Source of the DNA: F23-D06 sp963620035
GTDB lineage: Bacteria; Bacteroidota; Bacteroidia; Bacteroidales; WCHB1-69
Reading direction: 5' to 3'
Assembly (NCBI GenBank): GCA_963620035.1
Contig: CAVEXN010000001.1
Location: 1-64,000 of the forward strand
DNA length: 64,000 nucleotides
A program made the translations under genes and the position numbers. Below are positions 53,175 through 60,814 of this stretch, in pieces (position 1 is the stretch's first letter; each line of letters opens with the position of its first letter). The notes beneath the pieces were generated by a model, which was not told where the DNA came from, did not search any database, and worked only from the letters and a program-made list of their open reading frames with translations.

Positions 53175-54248
53175 ATGAAATTATCAGAATTCAAGTACTA
53201 CCTGCCACAGGATTTGATTGCTCTGTATCCTGCCAAGGAGCGTGACGAGGCTCGCTTGATGGTCTTAAATCGCAAGACAAAAACTATTGAGCATAAGATT
53301 TTTAAGGATGTTCTTGACTATTTCGACGAGGGAGACTTGTTTGTTATGAACAACACCCGGGTATTCCCGGCATTGCTTTACGGCGAGAAAGAGCAGACCC
53401 GTGCCAAGATCCGCGTCTTTTTGCTGCGCGAACTGGATGTGGAAAGCCGTCTTTGGGACGTCCTGGTGGATCCGGCCCGCAAAATCCGCATCGGCAACAA
53501 ACTCTGTTTCTGCGAAGACGAGAGTCTGCTGGCTGAAGTGATTGACAATACAACTTCGCGCGGAAGAACGCTCCGTTTCCTGTTTGACGGAGACCATGAT
53601 GCTTTCAAGAAAAAACTGATGGAACTCGGCACGACGCCGCTCCCGGAAGACATTCAGCGTATGCGCGAGATTGTGCCCGAAGACGAAGGGTACTACCAGA
53701 CACTCTATGCTACAGAAGAAGGCGCCGTTGTGGCCCCGGCCGCCGGCTTCCACTTCAGCCGCGAACTGCTGAAAAGAATGGAACTCAAAGGCGTCGAACG
53801 CACCTATATTACCCTTCATGCCGGACTGAGCAATTTCAACGACATCGATGTCGAAGACTTGTCCAAGCACAAACCCGACTCTGAAAGGATGATCATCAAA
53901 GCAGAGGTGGCAGACTTGATCAATAAGACAAAAGAGGGAAAACATAAGGTAGTAATGGTCGGAACCACTACTACAAAGGCAATAGAATCGTCCGTGTATG
54001 CCAACGGACACGTCAAAACCACTGAGATGAACGGCAAGGTTGACGCATGGACCAACAAGTTCATCTATCCTCCCTACCGCTTTATGGTGGGCGATGCGAT
54101 GATCACGAACTTCCATGCCTCTCAAAGCTCTATGCTGATGATGGTGGCCGCATTCGGCGGCTATGACTTTGTGATGCGCGCATACAAGGAGGCTGTGGCT
54201 GAGAAATACAGATTCCTGACCTACGGCGATGCAATGTTGATTATTTGA
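53175..54248 (+). CDS. queA: S-adenosylmethionine:tRNA ribosyltransferase-isomerase
   Basis: Transfers and isomerises the ribose of SAM onto preQ1-tRNA to make epoxyqueuosine in the tRNA anticodon wobble position. The 357-residue protein has LSEFKYYLPQDLIALYPAK, VMNNTRVFPALLYG, EGAVVAPAAGFHFSRELL and GLSNFNDIDVEDL, plus MVGTTTTKAIES and GDAMITNFHASQSSMLMMVAAF near the end. The start at 53175 is set by the promoter. It is followed by purM 26 nt later. Confidence 0.96.
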   Translation: MKLSEFKYYLPQDLIALYPAKERDEARLMVLNRKTKTIEHKIFKDVLDYFDEGDLFVMNNTRVFPALLYGEKEQTRAKIRVFLLRELDVESRLWDVLVDPARKIRIGNKLCFCEDESLLAEVIDNTTSRGRTLRFLFDGDHDAFKKKLMELGTTPLPEDIQRMREIVPEDEGYYQTLYATEEGAVVAPAAGFHFSRELLKRMELKGVERTYITLHAGLSNFNDIDVEDLSKHKPDSERMIIKAEVADLINKTKEGKHKVVMVGTTTTKAIESSVYANGHVKTTEMNGKVDAWTNKFIYPPYRFMVGDAMITNFHASQSSMLMMVAAFGGYDFVMRAYKEAVAEKYRFLTYGDAMLII

Positions 54249-54274
54249 ATTGTTTCATATGACATTTTTTTATT

Positions 54275-55306
54275 ATGGCAAAATCTTATGAAGAAGCAGG
54301 CGTCCGTTTGGAAGCCGGATACGAGTCTGTACGCCTGATAAAGAAACATATAGCCCGAACCGCCCGCCCGGGAATGATGGGCAACATCGGCAGTTTCGGC
54401 GGTATGTTTGACCTCGCCTCCCTGAAGTACAAGGAGCCGGTGCTTGTCAGCGGCACCGATGGCGTGGGAACAAAACTCAAAATTGCTTTCATGATGGACA
54501 AACACGACACTATAGGACAGGATGCTGTGGCTATGTGTGTGAACGATGTGCTGGCTCAAGGCGCTGCCCCGCTGTTCTTCCTCGACTATATCGCCGTGGG
54601 CAAGAACGACCCGGCCAAGATCGAAGCCATCGTCAAGGGCGTCGCCGACGGCTGCGTGCTTTCCAATTGTGCCCTCATAGGAGGCGAAACGGCCGAGATG
54701 CCCGACATGTACTCCGATGACGAATACGACATCGCCGGCTTTACGGTCGGCGCAGTCGAAAAGTCGCGCCTCATTGACGGCAGCCGCGTCAGATCCGGCG
54801 ACTTGATCGTAGGACTTGCCTCTTCAGGCGTGCATTCCAACGGCTTTTCGCTTGTCCGCAAAATTGTACTGAAGGACAACAAGATGGATCTTTCCAAACA
54901 ATATGAAGAACTGCCGGACACTTTGGGGAATGTGCTGCTGACCCCTACGCGCATATATGTGCGCTCCGTGCTGAAAGTTCTCGCAAAGGTGGACGTCCAT
55001 GCCATTTCACACATCACAGGCGGAGGTTTTGACGAGAATATCCCCCGCGCACTTCAGGAAGGACAAGGAATATTCATTGAAGAGGGAAGCTGGGAAATGC
55101 CCCCCATATTCCCGTTCCTTGAAAAATACGGCAAGGTGGAACACCGCGAAATGTTCAACATTTTCAATATGGGCATCGGTATGGTGCTGCTCATTGCCCC
55201 TGACGACAAGAACCAAACGCTCGACTTGCTTGAAACGCTGGGCGAAAAGGCTTCCGTGATCGGTAAGGTTACCGACACCGGGAAAGTGGACATCAAATTG
55301 GCATAA
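54275..55306 (+). CDS. purM: phosphoribosylformylglycinamidine cyclo-ligase (AIR synthetase)
   Basis: Fifth step of purine synthesis: closes the imidazole ring of FGAM using ATP. The 343-residue protein has the family N-terminus with KSYEEAGVRLEAGYESV, DGVGTKLKIAFMMDKHDTIG, the VNDVLAQGAAPLFFLDYIA segment and GGETAEMPDMYSDDEYD, then the C-terminal lobe HITGGGFDENIPR. The length is typical for Bacteroidota. It is adjacent to queA and the barrel gene at 55318, but co-transcription is only likely, not shown. purA is elsewhere in the window. Confidence 0.96.
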   Translation: MAKSYEEAGVRLEAGYESVRLIKKHIARTARPGMMGNIGSFGGMFDLASLKYKEPVLVSGTDGVGTKLKIAFMMDKHDTIGQDAVAMCVNDVLAQGAAPLFFLDYIAVGKNDPAKIEAIVKGVADGCVLSNCALIGGETAEMPDMYSDDEYDIAGFTVGAVEKSRLIDGSRVRSGDLIVGLASSGVHSNGFSLVRKIVLKDNKMDLSKQYEELPDTLGNVLLTPTRIYVRSVLKVLAKVDVHAISHITGGGFDENIPRALQEGQGIFIEEGSWEMPPIFPFLEKYGKVEHREMFNIFNMGIGMVLLIAPDDKNQTLDLLETLGEKASVIGKVTDTGKVDIKLA

Positions 55307-55317
55307 TTACGTCAAAT

Positions 55318-56106
55318 ATGAAACGACTACCGCTTTTGACGTTGGCGACGCTGCTGTCAGTTTCTGTCTTTGGGCAGAATGAGGCTTCTAAGGTTAAGGT
55401 TGATCTCCGCGCAGGATACACACTCTCAACCTATTTCGCACGACAGAATCAGTCGGCAGATGTCACATTCAGGTTGCCCGACCACTATTACAGCCTCAAG
55501 TCTGGCTATTCTGCCGGGTTCGGGATTGAAGTCCCACTGAAAGAAAGGCTTTCATTGCGGATTGGACTTTTCTATGCGAGACAGACGGTAGGTGCCGCCG
55601 AACAGACGGTGCGACAGACCGGCGATTCGACGTGCAGCGTTGACTATTCGGAAAAAACCACGGCGCACAATTTCTGCCTCCCCGTAATGGTGAAGTATGC
55701 GGTCCCCGTGCGTGAAAACAGTCGTTTTGAGGTTGCCGCAGGCCCGTATATCAGCGTGACGGCCGGCGGAAAGTTGACCGGGAAAGGCAGTTATGCCTAC
55801 TCTACAGGCATCAACTATACCGAAAAGATGGAGTTTGACCCTTGGGAAAACGGGAAAAAAAGCGTTTACAGACAGATGCTGTCCGATGATTTTGTGCAAG
55901 AGGAGGTGTTGTATAATGGACAGATTGCACGCAGGGTTGATTTCGGTCTCTCTTTAGAACTCGATTACAAGGTTTCCCGATTCTATATCGGTGCGGCGGC
56001 TAACTTCGGGCTGCTGAATAACGTAGCGCCGGAAATAACGGAATTGACGGGTTTGTCACGACGTAATTTCAATTTGCAGATTATGTTAGGCTATCAAATC
56101 AATTGA
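55318..56106 (+). CDS. PorT-like outer-membrane beta-barrel protein
   Basis: Predicted outer-membrane barrel of 262 residues: signal peptide MKRLPLLTLATLLSVSVFGQ and about eight strands (KVDLRAGYTLSTYF, GFGIEVPLKERLSLRIGLFY, GAAANFGLLNN, NLQIMLGYQIN end). It belongs to the broad PorT/OmpA-like barrel group of Bacteroidota, but its specific function is unknown. It starts 11 nt after purM, and nfo starts 1 nt after it, so it is within a tight cluster. Its relation to the paralogs at 20.7 and 23.1 kb is distant at best. Confidence 0.85.
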   Translation: MKRLPLLTLATLLSVSVFGQNEASKVKVDLRAGYTLSTYFARQNQSADVTFRLPDHYYSLKSGYSAGFGIEVPLKERLSLRIGLFYARQTVGAAEQTVRQTGDSTCSVDYSEKTTAHNFCLPVMVKYAVPVRENSRFEVAAGPYISVTAGGKLTGKGSYAYSTGINYTEKMEFDPWENGKKSVYRQMLSDDFVQEEVLYNGQIARRVDFGLSLELDYKVSRFYIGAAANFGLLNNVAPEITELTGLSRRNFNLQIMLGYQIN

Positions 56107-56107
56107 G

Positions 56108-56950
56108 ATGAAGTACATTGGACCGCACGTCAGCACAACAGGTGGAGTTGAAAACGCCCCCTTGAATGCGGCCGCTGTTGGTGCCACCGCTTTTGCTTTG
56201 TTTACCAAGAACCAGCGTCAGTGGGTGTCGCCGCCGCTAACCATTCGCTCGATGGACAAGTTCAAGGAGAACTGTGTGGCGCATGGGTTTATGCCCGAAC
56301 ACATTCTCCCACATGACAGTTATCTCATCAACCTCGGACAGCCCGAAAAAGAGGCGCTTGAGAAGTCGAGAAGTGCTTTTCTTGACGAGATGCAGCGTTG
56401 TGAACAGTTGGGTCTCAAGATGCTGAACTTCCATCCGGGAAGCCATTTGAAGAAAATATCGCTTGAAGAGTGCCTCCGCCGCATTGCAGAGAGCATCAAT
56501 ATTGCGCTTGACCGCACACAAGGCGTGACGGCAGTAATAGAAAACACCGCGGGACAGGGCTCTAACGTAGGGTTCAGTTTCCAACACCTCGCATACATCA
56601 TCGACCGGGTGGAAGACAAGCAGCGTGTGGGCGTGTGCCTCGACACCTGCCATACCTATTCCGCAGGCTATGACATTAAGACGGCAGAGGGTTACGACAA
56701 CACATTCCGCGAGTTCGACAGCACCATAGGCCCCTCTTATCTCAAGGCTATTCATCTCAACGATACCAAAAAAGAACTGGCATCAAGGGTTGACCGACAC
56801 GACAGCATCGGGAAAGGACTTCTCGGTCTCAACTTCTTCAGCCGTTTCATGAAAGACCCACGCTTCGACGATATGCCGCTAATTCTCGAAACGCCGGACG
56901 AAAGCCTCTGGCAAGAGGAGATCCGAATGTTGCGGGATTTGACGATGTAG
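56108..56950 (+). CDS. nfo: deoxyribonuclease IV (endonuclease IV)
   Basis: Zinc-dependent AP endonuclease of base excision repair, 280 residues in a TIM barrel. Metal-ligand segments are seen in GPHVSTTGGVENAP, NFHPGSHL, ENTAGQGSNVGFSF, CLDTCHTYSAGYD, IHLNDTKKELASRVDRHDSIG and ILETPDE. All nine zinc-ligand motifs look intact. Length is typical. It follows the barrel gene with a 1-nt gap. Confidence 0.97.
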   Translation: MKYIGPHVSTTGGVENAPLNAAAVGATAFALFTKNQRQWVSPPLTIRSMDKFKENCVAHGFMPEHILPHDSYLINLGQPEKEALEKSRSAFLDEMQRCEQLGLKMLNFHPGSHLKKISLEECLRRIAESINIALDRTQGVTAVIENTAGQGSNVGFSFQHLAYIIDRVEDKQRVGVCLDTCHTYSAGYDIKTAEGYDNTFREFDSTIGPSYLKAIHLNDTKKELASRVDRHDSIGKGLLGLNFFSRFMKDPRFDDMPLILETPDESLWQEEIRMLRDLTM

Positions 56951-57085
56951 GTTGTCCATATTGTCAACATTTACACATTCAGACGCTTTGTGCAACAGAA
57001 CGTTGAGGCAATCTATAGGCTTTTGTCCGGTTTTAATGCTGGATTACAGAATTTTATGCTTTTAAAAAAAATGAATTCTGGGCAG

Positions 57086-57114
57086 TTGAGGATTGAAAAA
57101 AAAGTGTATTTTTG
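57086..57114 (+). promoter_or_regulatory. promoter of tRNA-Glu
   Basis: TTG at 57086-57088 and TATTTTTG at 57107-57114, 18 nt apart. The stretch AAAAAAAAGTGTATTTTTGC is almost identical to the tRNA-Gly and purA promoters. Confidence 0.75.
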
Positions 57115-57140
57115 CCACGCCTTTAGGCATTGAATGACAC

Positions 57141-57212
57141 GGCGTGTTCTTCTAATGGTTAGGAATCAAGATTCTCAATCTTGCAATAGGAGTTCGATTC
57201 TCCTACACGCTA
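57141..57212 (+). tRNA. tRNA-Glu (anticodon CTC)
   Basis: Cloverleaf with acceptor stem GGCGTGT / ACACGCT (a G-U first pair), D arm TTCTAATGGTTAGGAA, anticodon stem CAAGA/TCTTG with loop TTCTCAA (anticodon CTC, glutamate GAG codon) and T arm AGGAGTTCGATTCTCCT. CCA is not encoded. It is flanked by its own promoter and terminator. Confidence 0.93.
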
Positions 57213-57221
57213 CAAAATGAA

Positions 57222-57255
57222 AAAGGGATTGTGTTTGAACAATCCCTTTTTTTTT
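57222..57255 (+). terminator. intrinsic terminator of tRNA-Glu
   Basis: An 11-bp stem (AAAGGGATTGT with ACAATCCCTTT) closing a 6-nt loop, followed by T to 57255. It begins 9 nt after the tRNA. Confidence 0.9.
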
Positions 57256-57273
57256 CAAAGGGTTATTAGAAGA

Positions 57274-57313
57274 AATAAGGAAGCCGGCTCATACACGAGC
57301 CGGCTTCCTTATT
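57274..57313. terminator. 17-bp terminator hairpin of the POT transporter gene
   Basis: Perfect 17-bp stem (57274-57290 with 57297-57313, centre GCCGGCTC / GAGCCGGC) and a 6-nt ATACAC loop, flanked by A/T on both sides. It lies about 30 nt after the stop of the minus-strand transporter gene and could also back up tRNA-Glu termination. Confidence 0.85.
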
Positions 57314-57345
57314 TTGTTATTGTTAAGTTGAATAGGGAGGGAAGA

Positions 57346-59031
57346 CTATTTGGCAACGCGTTCAAGCCATTTCACCATACCCAGCATCACGCTCATGGAG
57401 ACGAGGCAGATGACGAAGAACACGCCCCAGCATTTCCAAATGGGCCATGCGTTGTACATGACGGGTCCGATCCAGATCATCAGGTTTCCGATGGCTGTGG
57501 CACCAAGCCAAAGTCCTTGGCACAGTCCGACCATGTTTCTTGGGGCAACCTTAGAAACAAAGGAGAGACCCAGCGGGGAGATGAACAGTTCGGCGATGGT
57601 CAGGAAGAAGTAGGTTACAATAAGCACCCACGGGCCGGCTTTTGAAAGGCCTTCTGCTAACATAGTCTGGGCATCCATAGCGCGGAAATCGGTCCCGGAC
57701 GGGTAGTGGTTGACAATCGAGACGATGGCCAGGAACAGATATGCACATCCGGCAATAGCCATACCGATGGCGATTTTGCGGGGAGTCGAGATGCCTTTGC
57801 CTTTTCTGGCAAGAGCGGCGAAAGAAATCATGACAATCGGTGTCAGGAATATGACAAAAAACGGGTTCAAAGCCTGCCAAATTTCAGGGGCAATGGATTC
57901 CGTCTGAACAAAATCGCGTGCGAAAACAGACAAGGACTGTCCATTCTGATGGAATGAAAGCCAGAAAAAGATGGCAATGCCCAGCACTGCAAACAGAGCG
58001 TAAAGACGCTGCTTGATCTCTTTGGCCATGGCTTGTTTCTCTTCTGCCGTGTATTCGACGACTTCCTGTTTTTCTTTCTTGGCGGGTTGCGGGAAGTTCT
58101 TTTTCGTGCAAACGAAGATGGCCAACGAGACGAGCATGGCCACCACAGAGGCGATGAATGCAAAATGGATGCCTTGGTTGAATACGGTGATGTAGTCGGA
58201 GCAGAATGTGGCATTGTCCACAAAACTGTACCCGTTCATGACAAGAGCCTTGGTCTCTTCAAACTTGGTGGAGATGTCTGCGCCTTGGCCGCCAAGGAAC
58301 TGGTGGCAGAGACCGGGCATGTCGGAATTGTAGAAGAAGTTGTGGGCTTTGAGCCACCACTCGCGGAGCAGCGGGGCCACAAACGGGGCAACGACACCGC
58401 CGATGTTGATGAAAACGTAGAAAATCTGGAATCCAGAGTCCCGTTTTTCTTTTGCGATCTTCAGAGCCTCGTCGCCTTTCTTGGCGGCCTCGGCCTCAAA
58501 CTCGTCGTACATCTTGCCGACGATGGCCTGAAGGTTGCCCTTGAACAAGCCGTTGCCGAACGAGATGCAAAGCAGTGCGATGCAGGTGAAGATGAGAATG
58601 GACCACCATTGAGGATTTCCGTCAACAATGAAGCCGTTGACATCCTTGCTGAACAACGGAATGGCCAATGCCACATAGCCGATGGACATGATAATCAGAC
58701 CCCATTGGATGGTCTTGTTGTAGTTTTGCGTACGGTCGGCAATGATACCGCCAACAAGACTAAGCACGTAAATGCCAAAATAGAACACCGAATAAATGGT
58801 GCCGGCAGTTGCGTCAGGCAGACCGAACTTGGATACCAGGAAGAGCAGCAGGATGGCATTCATAATGTAATAGCCGAACCGCTCGCCCATATTGCTCAAC
58901 GCAGCGGCAATGAGCCCTTTCGGATGCTCACGCTTGGCAATGGTTACATAATAGACGATGAATGGGATTACAATGATGAGAATTGCAATCAACATAGCCA
59001 CCATACGATGGTTGGTGAAAAAATCAATCAT
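57346..59031 (-). CDS. proton-dependent oligopeptide (POT/PTR2) transporter
   Basis: Major-facilitator transporter of 561 residues that imports di- and tripeptides with protons. It has the POT signature ALSNMGERFGYYIMNAILLL (ExxERF-type motif in helix 1), GGIIADRTQNYNKTIQWGL, NIGGVVAPFVAPLLREW and the late SPLGLSFVSKVAPRNMVG, and a long middle insertion of extra helices. The trxA gene lies 44 nt upstream and may share a transcript. Fits the peptide-using lifestyle suggested by pepT. Confidence 0.93.
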   Translation of the reverse strand: MIDFFTNHRMVAMLIAILIIVIPFIVYYVTIAKREHPKGLIAAALSNMGERFGYYIMNAILLLFLVSKFGLPDATAGTIYSVFYFGIYVLSLVGGIIADRTQNYNKTIQWGLIIMSIGYVALAIPLFSKDVNGFIVDGNPQWWSILIFTCIALLCISFGNGLFKGNLQAIVGKMYDEFEAEAAKKGDEALKIAKEKRDSGFQIFYVFINIGGVVAPFVAPLLREWWLKAHNFFYNSDMPGLCHQFLGGQGADISTKFEETKALVMNGYSFVDNATFCSDYITVFNQGIHFAFIASVVAMLVSLAIFVCTKKNFPQPAKKEKQEVVEYTAEEKQAMAKEIKQRLYALFAVLGIAIFFWLSFHQNGQSLSVFARDFVQTESIAPEIWQALNPFFVIFLTPIVMISFAALARKGKGISTPRKIAIGMAIAGCAYLFLAIVSIVNHYPSGTDFRAMDAQTMLAEGLSKAGPWVLIVTYFFLTIAELFISPLGLSFVSKVAPRNMVGLCQGLWLGATAIGNLMIWIGPVMYNAWPIWKCWGVFFVICLVSMSVMLGMVKWLERVAK

Positions 59032-59075
59032 AATAATTGTTATTGGTGAGTAATTTAATGAATTTCAAAAAAAAA

Positions 59076-59390
59076 CTATTTGAGCGCTTCGATTTTCTTA
59101 ACGATGTTGTCTTTGGAAACCAGCCCCACAAGGGCATCCACCATTTCACCATTCTTTAAGAAAACCAGCATCGGGATGTTCATGACGCCGAACTGTGCAG
59201 CCAGTTCGGCGTTCTCGTCAACGTCACATTTCCCGATGATGACTTCGTTTTCATATTCTTGAGCCAATTCTTCAACAACGGGACCTAATGCTTTGCAAGG
59301 CCCGCACCATTGTGCCCAAAAATCAATGATGACCAATTTGTCTCCTTTGGCCAATGTTTCAAAATTACTGGAGTCGATTGCTAATGCCAT
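59076..59390 (-). CDS. trxA: thioredoxin
   Basis: Cytoplasmic disulfide reductase of 104 residues with the active site WCGPCK (Cys29 and Cys32), the cis-Pro segment NIPMLVFLKNGE and the KCDVDENAELAAQFGV stretch. Length is standard and the N-terminus lacks a signal peptide. A -7 box lies 40 nt upstream. It probably belongs with the transporter gene that follows. Confidence 0.96.
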   Translation of the reverse strand: MALAIDSSNFETLAKGDKLVIIDFWAQWCGPCKALGPVVEELAQEYENEVIIGKCDVDENAELAAQFGVMNIPMLVFLKNGEMVDALVGLVSKDNIVKKIEALK

Positions 59391-59429
59391 AATAATGTTA
59401 TTTAATGTGTAAAACTTTATTCAAGGGGG

Positions 59430-59437
59430 CAAAAATA
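59430..59437 (-). promoter_or_regulatory. -7 box of the trxA promoter
   Basis: TATTTTTG on the minus strand within TTTTTTGTATTTTTGC, similar in context to hutH, queA and the receptor gene. Confidence 0.55.
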
Positions 59438-59464
59438 CAAAAAATAGGATAAGGCACGTTTAAT

Positions 59465-59494
59465 TTGGAACAGCATAAAAAAAGTGTATTTTTG
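59465..59494 (+). promoter_or_regulatory. promoter of purA
   Basis: TTG at 59465-59467 and TATTTTTG at 59487-59494 with 19-nt spacing. It shares AAAAAAAGTGTATTTTTGC with both tRNA promoters. It indicates the start codon at 59523 rather than the in-frame ATG at 59484, which lies inside the promoter. Confidence 0.8.
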
Positions 59495-59522
59495 CACCTG
59501 TTCAACAGTAAACAAAGCCGCA

Positions 59523-60806
59523 ATGAAGAATATGAAAATCGATGTTTTGTTGGGATTGCAGTGGGGCGACGAGGGGAAAGGGAAAATTGTCGATGTAGTG
59601 ACTCCGGATTATGACGTTGTAGCCCGCTTTCAGGGCGGTCCCAATGCGGGACACTCTTTGGAATTTAACGGCATACGCCATGTGCTCCATATCATCCCCT
59701 CCGGGATTTTCCATAAAGACAAGATCAATGTGATCGGGAACGGCGTGGTGATAGACCCCTTGGTTTTTGAGCAGGAGATTCGCTCACTGGTGGATTTGGG
59801 CCTTACCCCGACCGACAACCTTTTCATTTCCGCAAAGGCACATCTGATTCTTCCTACACACCGACTGCTGGATGCCGCATACGAGACCAAAAAAGGCAAT
59901 ATGAAAATCGGCTCTACGCTCCGTGGCATCGGTCCGGCTTATACGGACAAGACCGCCCGTTCCGGCCTCCGCGTCTGCGACTTGCTTTCACTCGATTTCA
60001 TGGACAAATACCATGCGGCCGTCGCCCGTCATACGGAAATCCTCGAACACTATCACGTCGAAAACCTCCACCAAAGAGTGGAAGAGATGGGAAATGAGTG
60101 GCTTTCTTCTCTTGCAACATTGAAGAAGTTCAAGGTCATCGACTGCGAGTATGAGATTCTCTCCTATTTGCAGCAAGGGAAGACTGTACTGGCAGAGGGC
60201 GCACAGGGCACGTTGCTGGATCTCGAGTTCGGAGCCTATCCGTTTGTGACATCATCAAATACGATTGCCGCCGGCGCCTTTACAGGGCTCGGTCTCGCTC
60301 CGCACTATGCCGGCAAGGTCATCGGTATCGTTAAGGCCTATTGCACCCGTGTGGGCAGCGGCCCTTTCCCGACGGAACTTTTTGACGAGACCGGCGAACG
60401 CCTGCGCCGACAAGGCAGTGAGTTCGGGGCAACTACAGGACGTCCGCGCCGCTGCGGCTGGCTTGACCTGGTGGCACTCAAATACGCCATTATGGTCAAT
60501 GGCGTCACTGACATCGCACTCACAAAAGCCGACGTGCTGTCTGACTTCGATGTGATCAACGTCTGCACTGCCTACAAGGTGAACGGAAAATTGACCGACA
60601 GGATGCCCGCCGATTCTTTCGCAGACATTGAGCCGGTTTATACTCCGATCCCGGGTTGGAAACAGGACATCAGCACGGTTCGCAATTATGAAGCGATGCC
60701 CCAGTCGTTCAAAGATTATGTGCAGTTTATAGAAGAAAAAGTCCAGACAAAGGTTTCTGTCATCTCTGTTGGCCCCGACAGGGAGGCAACTATGTTACGG
60801 GATTAG
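59523..60806 (+). CDS. purA: adenylosuccinate synthetase
   Basis: Joins IMP and aspartate with GTP to give adenylosuccinate, the branch to AMP. The 427-residue protein has the P-loop-like GDEGKGK near the start (VLLGLQWGDEGKGKIVD), GGPNAGHSLEFNG, STLRGIGPAYTDKTARSG, VTSSNTIAAGAFTGLGL and GATTGRPRRCGWLDLVALKYA. Starting at 59523 keeps the conserved N-terminus and follows the promoter. An ATG nine nt later (MKIDVLLG) is equally good. It precedes the TldD-like gene by 8 nt, so the two could be co-transcribed. Confidence 0.97.
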   Translation: MKNMKIDVLLGLQWGDEGKGKIVDVVTPDYDVVARFQGGPNAGHSLEFNGIRHVLHIIPSGIFHKDKINVIGNGVVIDPLVFEQEIRSLVDLGLTPTDNLFISAKAHLILPTHRLLDAAYETKKGNMKIGSTLRGIGPAYTDKTARSGLRVCDLLSLDFMDKYHAAVARHTEILEHYHVENLHQRVEEMGNEWLSSLATLKKFKVIDCEYEILSYLQQGKTVLAEGAQGTLLDLEFGAYPFVTSSNTIAAGAFTGLGLAPHYAGKVIGIVKAYCTRVGSGPFPTELFDETGERLRRQGSEFGATTGRPRRCGWLDLVALKYAIMVNGVTDIALTKADVLSDFDVINVCTAYKVNGKLTDRMPADSFADIEPVYTPIPGWKQDISTVRNYEAMPQSFKDYVQFIEEKVQTKVSVISVGPDREATMLRD

Positions 60807-60814
60807 TTTCTAAT

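Noticed and set aside
53265..54125. 286-residue open frame antisense to queA
   Set aside because: Shadow of queA. The sense product has all family motifs; the antisense product shows none.
58033..59049. 338-residue open frame antisense to the POT transporter
   Set aside because: Unbroken only because the transporter's hydrophobic codons leave the opposite strand open; its translation is compositionally odd (HDNQTP-type) and matches no family.
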